A stretch of DNA of 64,000 bases from Lineus longissimus (Eukaryota; Nemertea; Pilidiophora; Heteronemertea; Lineidae). Every line of letters starts with the position of its first letter. The first letter of the stretch is position 1. The notes under the pieces are model-generated. The model had not been told where the DNA came from and did not search any database. It saw only the letters and a program-made list of their open reading frames with translations. Of this stretch, positions 55,038-64,000 are shown in pieces. Location: the NCBI RefSeq assembly GCF_910592395.1, contig NC_088317.1, positions 11,222,001 through 11,286,000 on the forward strand, read 5' to 3'. Made by a program: the position numbers and the translations under genes.

Positions 55038-55497
55038 GTGAGCATCACATACCTGGTTGATATTATATCTACTCATGAAACAAACTTCATAACTGTCCAA
55101 CCAGGAGGGAAAAAAATCATATTTCATGTCTCCGAACCTGCACCCTGGTGGCCAAGTCATGAACTTTTATCCCCAAGTGAGACCACCTGACCGAGAGTGC
55201 TCAAGTTAACAGCCAAATGGGCAACATGACCTCGATGATCTTGATTAGTTGGACAAATCATGAGTTACATTTTATATATGGTTATTAGTAATATCAGACG
55301 TAAGGATGGATATAAAAATCCAAGGCAATTTGGCCTGAGGAATAATGCCACTTGGGCAAGGATTGAAGCAGTGAATCGAGCAAAGAGTATGGCCGATCAA
55401 CATTTTTCCACAAGAAAATGCTGCCAACCAAAGACATCTTCACTTCACTTGATCCAGAAAATGGCCCGTGTGCATCTTTCCAACAGTGCCACTTTAT

Positions 55498-55645
55498 AAA
55501 ATGAAACGGCCAGGGCCATTGTGCTCGCCTGTCGACATGGGAAAAAAATGGACTTGGACATGATGGGTGCTTTTCACTACATTGATCATTTTTTAACCTT
55601 TTCCCCCTGGTGGCCACATTCGGAATCGAATTCTTAAAGCGAGAA
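55498..55645 (+). mobile_element. Pearl-like element, 5' fragment (copy 3)
   Basis: Begins 'aatgaaacggccagggccat' and 'tgtgctcgcctgtcgacatg', as in the left end at 9,071. It reaches one 'ccccctggtggccacattcgg' core motif before the similarity is lost. Confidence 0.65.
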
Positions 55646-55749
55646 ACAACCATCTCACTCAAATGAAAACAAATTATCTTTTGGTTTCAATCTATTCATT
55701 TTGAGATAGGTCATTGAATGTATTTTTTCTGTTATCTAACCCTCTGCAG

Positions 55750-55815
55750 ATTGAGATGATGGCTGTCGAGAAGACCCAACCACTCAACCAAGATCTACAA
55801 TTCGTCCTATGGTAG
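55750..55815 (+). CDS. Candidate terminal exon 3 of the host gene
   Basis: The acceptor 'ctaaccctctgcag' is followed by 21 codons in phase 0 (IEMMAVEKTQPLNQDLQFVL, then W) and TAG at 55,813. The phase matches candidate exon 2. Short, so support is weak. Confidence 0.25.
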   Translation: MEMMAVEKTQPLNQDLQFVLW

Positions 55816-57084
55816 ATGTGACTCTCAAAAGATTTTGGATGACGAAGGAATCCAATACATATATGGTAAATATAAACAGATGACAAGACAGTATATCATG
55901 AAATGGGTGAATACGCCATGGGCTGAGTTCGTTTCATTTCCGGAGTAAAGTAGAGTCGCAAAATGGTGGATTTTATCCTCAAACTGTACAAGCAACCTCA
56001 GTTTGGAATTGAATTGCAGATCAAGTGTCAATTAGTAAAGCGTTGTGGTCGTCGGTATTAAGGCTTTTAGAAAATTAAGACAAGAACACATTTCTTAAAT
56101 AACATCCAATCCCTTCCAGAAACTAGCGATGATTTTTGAAAAACCCACTTCAGCCGCCTTGTTTTGATCGACCCGATTATTCGGGCAGAGATGCGCTATG
56201 TTGTTGATACCCCCATATATTGCTTGAAGACTTCAGCAACTTCAGGGAGATTTCGCACATTGATTGGGAAACATTGGACCTGCATATGCCATACTCGTGA
56301 AACCGAATGAACTCATCCCTAAAGTGTATTTACAGGGTGTGCCAATAAATATTCCATATGTTCTGTGGCTGGACTGAAAATAGACAGGCTATTAGATTTT
56401 CCATCCATGGTTTTGTCACTGCATTGCTCCTTACTAAACACAAACTGTGTCAAAAATAAAAGTGAAAGAGCTGCAGTTGTGCAGTTGTTTGGGTCTCTGA
56501 CAAGTGGTCATGAGCTCCCAGGCTCACCAGTTGAAAATGCTCAGGTTGTAGTACTGATTGAGCAGCTAATCTGAATTCCAGTTCCACTGAAAGCTCTCAG
56601 CATAGACTGGGGTAAGAGTTAAAAGTAGGGTGACAATTTCAACCGTTGTTGATGTCAAGACTAGAAACCCGAAACTTGCAAGTTATACTTTTGGAACAGA
56701 CAAGATATCAAGACGTGATGAGATAAGGGGCCGAGTGAGGGCTTGAACTTAAGGGGTACGCTGTTCATGATTACTGGTGGTCCAGGAAAATATAATTGCA
56801 GTTATACATAATGCTGTAGAACAGATATTATGCATACGTGTTTGCTGAAACTGGGTGCTTCTGGTATTTGTATTTCTATGCAACGGCAGTGCCAGTGCTG
56901 AAATCTATATTAAGTACATATTTGTGCAATTGGAAATTTCAAATTCAATTGCAAACTTCTCGTTTTTTAACGGTGTAGGATTTAAGGGTTGTGATTTTAT
57001 CATAAACTACTTCGGTGAATTTGATGAAACTGAATGAAAGACCCTATTGCACAAGTGCGTTAATAATGGTGGAGCAATGTAGCC
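55816..57084. other. Unassigned sequence
   Basis: Short frames only; no repeat or domain recognised. Confidence 0.3.
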
Positions 57085-57190
57085 TGATGGCGATGTTAGT
57101 CCATCGGCGATGGCGCTCGTTACGACCGATCGCGCTCATTTTAGTTATACAGAATCGAGATGACCGTAAGGACAAATTGAGACTGAGAGT
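57085..57190 (+). repeat. Solitary monomer of the 150-bp satellite
   Basis: 'catcggcgatggcgctcgtt', 'acgaccgatcgcgctcattt' and 'cagaatcgagatgaccg' match the satellite monomers of 1-2,800, with a few substitutions. Only about two thirds of one monomer is present and nothing tandem adjoins it. Confidence 0.8.
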
Positions 57191-57212
57191 AACCTTAAAT
57201 TTTGTTTTCCAG

Positions 57213-57500
57213 TCGCTCACAGATACGGGCAGACAACCGAGAGTCGAGTGGGTTCAGTGGATCGAATGGTTGTGCAGAGGGATAGCCATGTGCAGGAGTG
57301 ACGAACTACAGCTCAGCAAACGATGCCTTGACAGAACAATTCAACGAGAACCATCGCTGAGATCAGAAAGGGAACTTGTTTGCTGTGGGGATGGATTGGA
57401 CACCGAAATGTCTGTCATTCTAATAAACTATAATGACAATCCAACTCCAAAGGGACTCTCTGGATTTAGGGGAAGCTACGGACATAGAGCCCTGACATGA
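57213..57500 (+). CDS. Possible terminal coding exon, family unknown
   Basis: The good acceptor 'tttgttttccag' is followed by 95 open codons (SLTDTGRQPRVEWVQWIEWL; CRSDELQLSKRCLDRTIQRE; LDTEMSVILINYND) ending in TGA. The other two forward frames are closed early. The peptide is Trp- and Cys-containing and looks protein-like but matches no family I know. It follows the solitary satellite monomer by about 20 bp. Confidence 0.28.
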   Translation, partial: SLTDTGRQPRVEWVQWIEWLCRGIAMCRSDELQLSKRCLDRTIQREPSLRSERELVCCGDGLDTEMSVILINYNDNPTPKGLSGFRGSYGHRALT

Positions 57501-60500
57501 TATCCTGCAGCCACCATGAGGACAGCCTATCTCATACCTTCGGAAGGGTGCCATCACACGGTAATGTAAACAAATCAATTTCAGTTTTTCAGATGTCCTT
57601 GATAAGGTGTTAGCCATTGGTCTGATTAAGAGATGGTGAGCTCTCCAGAGATGGTGAGCTCTCTGTTGAGGAATAATTTTCCAACGTTGTTTTAGTGTCA
57701 CCAATTACAGTGCCATTTTCATCAAACCTCTCACGTTTGCCTCTTTAAATGCTCTATTGAACTAATTGATTCTGAATATGCCATCACAGAAAATCACTTC
57801 ATAACCCACTGATATCTCACTCTCATAAACAACTTGGTTATGCTGGTTGCATGAATATCAAAAGCAAAGCATTTTTATCAACTGGAGCTTTATGTATTAA
57901 CACTAAGAAAGAATCCCGAACTGCTTAATGAGCAGTAGTTGAACATGGCCATTGCCAGTAATGTGATTTCATGAAGTCTGGCCAAACATACAGAGGGCTA
58001 ACACAACCTTTAACGTGTCAAACCTCAGGGGTTCCCTGATACCAGAGGTCTGGAAATGCTCAAAACACCGTAGGGTGCAGGTTTCAAATCAATATCTAGA
58101 AAGAAACCTACTTTTCCCCCTTCGGAATTTCAGACAGTACTGTGAAAAAGTTGTAGTTGAAAGTGGTACAGCATGATTGTTTTAGGTTTGAGATATCAGT
58201 GAGGTTGAGCTTTGAATGGTAACAAAAAACAACAACTTTACTGACATATGATTGCAGCTGCCTGGATACAGAAGATTCCTCAAAAGTCTTTCTGTCAGCA
58301 CCCACCCGATTGAATGAAATTCAAATGGAAAACCATTACCCCGAGTTGAAAAATGTGACGTTAATTCACGTCGTTGTTCCTCGAAGCCCTAAGTGCGTTT
58401 GACGTTGACTAATGTGGGAGCTCCACTAAAGTGTTAACAGCTGTAAAATAACTCTGTTGGTCAATGCTGGTGCATTTGCGTGGAGTATCAGCTTTCCAGG
58501 AGAGGCCATTTCAATGACATTGGGCCAAGAAGAGAAGAGATTAGCAAAGGAAAAAGGTTATTGGGTAGCAACTTGGGGGGGGGGGGGGGGGGGGATGATG
58601 TGATCACAGTAGAACTACTCTATTAAGGACATCCTCAAGACTGATAAGTGCTGTGCTTACAAGAGAGGTGTACTGATTAGAGAGTTCAAATTGAATGGAG
58701 ACAATCAAAGTTAGTGTCCTAAAAGAGAGAAGGTCCTTTTAGAGAGGTGTATGCTAAGGGAGGTTCCACTGTATTCTAAAGTAGGGTCCTTGTGGGACTT
58801 GGTGACCTCACTGGTGATGCAAAATGACGCAATTGGACCCCCCTCCCCAACGCTACAACCAACATCAATTAATTTAATGGCAACAACAACTTTACTAATG
58901 AAACCACGCAGGCGGCTGAGATGGCATAAACTGCCCCAATCCTCAAGTCCCTGCATAAGTTCTGTGTTGGCATTCTTGTAAGGTTAAATGTCAACACAAG
59001 AAAAGTAATTTCTAACAGTTATGATATTGACATTGATAGAGCTGTTCAGTTGCTGTTTCTTGTTTCTGATCAAATCTTAACCTCATTATTGCAGGAACTT
59101 AACATGTTCCATCTTGACTCTCATGTGTTTGCATCACCAACATCAAGCTTGTGAGTGATAGAGCGATCTCAAAACATTGCGGGTCAAGACGAACATGTTC
59201 CTGCACAATGAATATTTCACTGATGATATTTTGCACCAATAAACCTTACTGTATGTAACTTGTTTCTTTTCAGCATGGAGAAGCATGCGACAGGAGGAAG
59301 ATGGATGTTGCTGACCAGCACATCCCAACGATGTATTTTTGTCACCGTAGACCTATTGTTTTTATTGAAATATCTGATTGAAAGGTGATTTTATTGATAA
59401 AATTCCTAAAATTTTCTGATGGGAGAAGGCATATATTTACCTTCTTAGGGCAATGACAATATGTTGTCATGGTTTAAAATAATGCACGTATAAAGAAGGA
59501 ATAACATTTTAGAGGAGGGTTTCTTTTGTTACCAGGGGCACCATGATCCAAGAGATCAACAATTTTCTTGCAAAATCTTTTGAAAGAAAGCGAAATGTGG
59601 AGTGGGCGTTTATGGAAAGCCAATAGGGCTTGTCAGTACCCAAACAAATAAGTCTTAAGCAAAATTGATTTTTAGCTTATGAAGGCAGAAGCTAATAGCC
59701 TAGGGCACATCAGGACCCTACTGCTTGAAATGGTTTTCTCCTGAAATAATCACCAACTTGATCAGATATTTCATTATTATATCTCCATCACTTGAGACAT
59801 GGGGTTCATATGATTTCTTTCTTGCTTAAACCCCAGGCAAAAAAGGAACATATGTGTCTGCGATGGAACGTAGGCCTTTTTTTACTGTTTCTCGATCTCC
59901 CCAGTACCATAGAATCCTCGGGCATTGGTCAGAGCAGTTAAGCCGAGACCTTCTAACGTTGGCTGGCTCAGTTGCTTGGTATCATATAATACCAGAGACA
60001 ACTGACCAACTACACAAAGAAGTTAAAGTTCCCTCAATCACTTTTACCAAATACCTGGGAACCAGGTATTGATGAAAAGACACATTCAACTTATATAGTT
60101 GAAAACACTCTCATTATTTTATTAATATTTGTGAGAATATCAAAAGATTTCCTGACGACAGCATCGACTGCTTCGAGATCTTGCGAGGGCATATTTATCA
60201 TGCTCTGCAGATTATGAAGACGGTCTTTTGCCCCACTGAGAATTGGATTAGACATGGTACTGAATGGTTTGAGAAAAGTGTAATTAAAACGTCAACTTTG
60301 TAAGACGTTTCATTTTGTCCTGCATGTAATAAATGTAGACCTTGTTAGTAAAATAAATAGATCTTAGACTCCAACTTGCCAAAAAACTGGCATACCCACT
60401 TCTGTGTAGTCTTGCCATGTCGAAAGCTACGTCTTTTGTCATGCAAATAACATGTCACCTCTCAACCTTTTGTGATGCAAAGCAGCAGCCTCAAGGTGGA

Positions 60501-60867
60501 GTGGCCATGAGAAATGTGGTCCTTTTGTTATTTAAATTGGGCCCTTAAGCTGTTTAGTCATGGTGTGATGACAGCCTTGACCTGACCTATTGTTAGCTGA
60601 AATGGCTTAACTGCAGTCATACACAATAGGTTTAATACATGCATGAATAGTAAATGAACATATTATTAGCATGCAGAGTTGAAGTTGTGGAGTCTGACTA
60701 GTGTAAGATCTCTATTTAGCAATGTCTTTCTTGAACATTACATCTTATAAAGGAGTAGACCATGTGTGATAGTATTACTATCTTCTGGTTTTCTCCTGTT
60801 ATGGGCTTTCGGAGTGGCGCAGTACTTAAATGTACACGACTGATGTCATGTAAAAAAACTCAGTCGT
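57501..60867. other. Unassigned sequence with a poly-G run
   Basis: A run of 20 G is at 58,575-58,594. Only short frames occur, none resembling a known family. Confidence 0.35.
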
Positions 60868-61072
60868 TGAAGCCTGTCACCTGTGTGATGGAGTCGGCAG
60901 CTCCCTCCGATCGCGTAGGTTTTCTCCCGGGGACGGGTTTCCTCCTGCACGACATTCCAAATTGCCATAACGATAATTCTTGGGATGTACAACAATAAAA
61001 AAGATTTTCACAAGATAATGATTTGAATTTATTTTTCTTTACCCTCCGGGTTGGGTGGTGTAGTGGTTCACT
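60868..61072 (+). repeat. SINE-like block, copy 2
   Basis: Matches 30,703-30,912 almost base for base ('gaagcctgtcacctgtgtga' to 'ggtggtgtagtggttcact'). It is preceded by a sequence ('ggagtggcgcagtactt') resembling a tRNA A box. Confidence 0.6.
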
Positions 61073-61148
61073 TACACCAACAACCTGGCGACCTGAATGG
61101 GGAAATTATATATTGGTCATAATTTCTCTATACAGCAGGTCAGTACAT
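61069..61148 (+). repeat. 75-bp block shared with 32,083-32,157
   Basis: 'tcacttacaccaacaacctg' through 'ggtcagtacat'. It joins the SINE-like block directly here, whereas at the 30-kb locus 1.17 kb separates them. Confidence 0.85.
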
Positions 61149-62624
61149 GTAGGTGTAAACTGTGGACGAAAGTGTGGACAGCGGCCCTCTAAGTTTGGTG
61201 GGCTGGCATTTCTTTGTCTTTCAATATATTTAAAAGAAATTGCAGTATATTATGCATTAAAATCGTTTTAATGGGTCAGCGAAAGAAAAAAGGAAAACAA
61301 TTATTTTGATGGGTGATTTTGATCAATGAGTGGACGGGCATTTTTGCCCCTTTTTGAAAGTTTTCGAAGTGGCCGTTAACTTTGTGGACGGGGAAATGCG
61401 AGGTCTAGTGTCCAAATGTGGACTAATTATCAAAGAATTTGTTGAAACTGTGATATTTCTAACTATTCCAAATAATATTCTTTCACAAAAACTACTTTTA
61501 TTTGAATGACAATGACAATATCATTCAGTTGTAGGCAAAAATAGTTGGCCCTCTCTCAGACCAACTTTCGTTGATCCAAGATGGCGGCACCACTGAAGGG
61601 AAGGTGTAAACTGTGGATGAAAGTGTGGACAGCGGCCCTCTAAGTTTGATGGGCTGGCATTTCTTTGTCTTTCAATATATTTAAAAGAAATTGCAGTATA
61701 TTATGCATTAAAATCGTTTAAATGGATCAGCGAAAGAAAAAAAGAAAAAAAATTATTTTGATCTGTTTTACAGTATGACTTGTCTCAGTGAAACTGACTA
61801 GTATAGCTCCTGACTGATTTACAGTAACCTTTCAACGGGGCCGACCTTAAGATGATAACTGTCTCCTTGTGACATCTTGGACGGATTGAATTACGCAGAA
61901 AAACTAAATTATTTGCGGAAAATGTCACTTTGTTTACACACCACCAAAGACAACCGGTGTCTCAGGTCACCGATGGGTGGCTTATTTGTAAACAAAAGCA
62001 CGTGACACAAATTTTAATTTACCACGTGCCAGCCAAATACCATTTGGCCCACCGTCGCCCAAGCCAATTTGCAATGTAATAGAGTATGGACCGCTAAATA
62101 ACAATAGCCTTGGAGGTTGTTAATCTAAATTGAATATCAGTTGCCGCACCTATATTTCGTTGAAGGGTACAAGGAAGGCCTCCTATATCAAGCCTCTGGG
62201 AATAGGTTAACAGTCAAATATATAATTTTGATAATTTCTTTAATGGGTTTATTGCTCTTGAACAATGGAAAGAAGAACAGTCAATCTTATTACATGTAGA
62301 TACATGCCAAAGTCACGACGTTTCCTTACCGATTTTACAGTAATAGTACCAGCATGACTGTGCTGCCAGCTATTAATAGATAGGTAGTCTTGCTCTAACC
62401 ACACTTCCCAATCAGTGCGTTGCGGATTCGAGCATTGTCCAAGACTAGCATCACTGCCATGTTTCGATATTCTTTAACTTTCTTGATGGATTGATTACCC
62501 ACCAAAGATATGGGATTGGGGTAGGAATATGTTGTTTTGTTTTGAGTATTTTATTCAGTAGGAATACCCCCTCTGTTTTGCTTAGTGTTGAAGTGTTTCT
62601 TTGTCATTCTCTGCCTGGTTATGT
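61147..62624 (+). repeat. Segmental duplication, copy 2
   Basis: Near-identical to 33,916-35,425, including the internal 'gtgtaaactgtgg' repeat. Similarity ends within 'ctgcctggttatgtcctt'. Confidence 0.9.
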
Positions 62625-63056
62625 CCTTGTCCGGCGGAGGCGCTGGGGTACATCACTTCCTATAAAAAAACTCCACTTTTCTCGTAAATAAATATTATCC
62701 GGATGCGATTTTGAGAAAAGTCAATGCATTAGAGGTATGAAAGTACTCATTGAGATACAGCATCTTTGAAAGGAATTAATTCTGATGTTGGATTATGAAG
62801 TTGAATGTTGAATGATTTCTGATTGCTGAGTGAAGTAGGTCAAACCATGAAATTAACATGAAGAATAGCTTGTCCATTCGGGGTCTATTGATGTCGTCCT
62901 CCAAAAGATTTCTTGCCCATTATATGTTAATCATACATGTCGGAGAGTGAATGCGAGTTTGGATATCGTTTTTTAAATTGAATATCTCGTGGGGGGGGGA
63001 CATTAACATTAACATTAACCCCTGATTTTCTTAGGATGATAATATATATGAATAGG
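62625..63056. other. Unassigned sequence
   Basis: A short poly-G run near 62,991 and an 'acatta' triplet. No gene recognised. Confidence 0.3.
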
Positions 63057-63225
63057 AAAACTAATTGTCTCATTAAATAATCCTGTTATATGCATAACAG
63101 GCAGAAACAGACCTTGATCCCTATTGAGCTTGGGTGTGATCATGTTAGACCCAAGCTCTGCAGGGATCAGGGTCTGTTTGTGCCCCATGCATATAACCGG
63201 ATTATTCAATCAGACAATTAGTTTT
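63057..63225. repeat. 169-bp near-perfect hairpin
   Basis: Left arm 63,057-63,135 (AAAACTAATTGTCT ... GAGCTTGGGT) and right arm 63,149-63,225 (ACCCAAGCTC ... AGACAATTAGTTTT) are inverted copies with a few mismatches and bulges and a loop of about 13 nt. It may be a hairpin MITE or encode a foldback RNA. No clear TSD. Confidence 0.85.
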
Positions 63226-64000
63226 TCTGCACATTTTTTACTCCTTACACCAGGAGACGCCAGGCAAAATGTTGTGTGGACTGCAAAAAACACAAGAGTT
63301 TAAATCCACAGAACTTTTGAACATGCCACGTTATCGCCAGAACTAAAGGTTCGTAATTTGAGCCCAAATAGTGTGTCCATTCGGGGGTCTAATCATGTCA
63401 TCCAGGCTGCCATGAAAGGACGGTTCATAGTAGATTAAGAGAATAGGTGTAATAGGTCATAGGTGTAAACATATCTTAATTCCTTGTTCTTTCAGATGAA
63501 TACGATTATTGCTGTTCCATCCTCTCCCTGACATCAGCCAATGTCCAAAGCCGGCAGTGAATGTCAATCCTAAAGTCTCCTCCTTATGGATATACGACAG
63601 TGGATCGGTATTTCAGTGTTTCAGTGTGTCATCGGTCAGTGTCTCCCGTATTTCAGTGTTTCCCTATTGTTACTCTATTCGCGGATAAGCCAGTGGTGAT
63701 CAGGTCGGCAGAAAAACTAGTTCTTCAATCCTTCAATCTCGAGTGATTACCATGGATACAGAATTCGTATGAATAAATTATGACGCATGTGCCAAATATG
63801 GGAAACAAAATGGCGTTGCCTGGTGTGTAGAAAATAAATCACGTTCCTCAGTGGAAAAGGAAGATCACGTGGTATTGTTCGGTCACGTGAATGTTGCGAG
63901 ATTTTATTCATGTTGCCATGTTTTTTTCCAAGGGTTGCCACATATATTTGAAAACAAGTTGACCTACATTTTCAGGAAATTTTGAATCATATTTTCAAGT
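63226..64000. other. Unassigned sequence to the window edge
   Basis: Short frames only; no recognised repeat. Confidence 0.3.

Overview
The window is a non-coding-rich stretch of a metazoan nuclear genome. I infer a marine invertebrate, species not resolvable by eye. The evidence is GT-AG intron-like exons, many nested eukaryotic transposons (BEL/Pao, DIRS, Gypsy, LINE, Harbinger, Mutator-like and Kolobok-like elements), and pearl-like elements of the kind described in bivalves: tandem cores, an ACGG-type microsatellite and a GAGCTAAAA-like end. There are no operons and no bacterial signals. Host genes appear only as isolated candidate exons; most sequence is mobile or tandemly repeated.

Layout. 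1-2.8 kb: satellite array with a period near 150 bp (a lone monomer reappears at 57.1 kb). 2.9-5.6 kb: two exon-like pieces in otherwise unassigned sequence. 5.7-8.0 kb: decayed Harbinger element with convergent transposase and Myb-like genes. 8.2-10.6 kb: a composite element with 4-bp target duplication ATCT, carrying internal duplications and a pearl-like insertion. 10.6-12.6 kb: C-terminus of a LINE reverse transcriptase split by a Helentron-like element. 13.7-21.6 kb: probably a second element of that family, itself invaded by a Mutator-like element (14.7-15.8) and by a long-inverted-repeat element holding a 5'-truncated Gypsy (17.2-20.3). 22.3-23.3 kb: another 9-bp-TSD element. 24.0-24.9 kb: remnant THAP and acidic-protein genes. 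25.5-26.6 kb: Kolobok-like MITE beside about 51 perfect copies of a 15-mer. 26.9-28.4 kb: second copy of the Mutator-like element with a MITE nested in it. 30-38 kb: 64-bp and 68-bp minisatellites, a pearl-like element and a segment duplicated at 60.9-62.6 kb.

The largest object is a young BEL/Pao retrotransposon, 42,176-54,648. It has two 609-bp LTRs differing at 4 sites and a 5-bp TSD CGTAT. Its leader is missing: a DIRS-type tyrosine-recombinase retroelement occupies the space exactly from the 5' LTR edge to the gag coding region. It apparently sits in an intron of a host gene whose candidate exons lie at 41.8, 54.9 and 55.75 kb.

Several dating and boundary inferences rest on paralogous empty sites inside the window: the MITE inside the Mutator-like element, the pearl-like element inside a tandem duplicate, and the Helentron-like element inside the LINE. 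All comparisons were made by eye, so percentages are avoided unless mismatches were counted directly.
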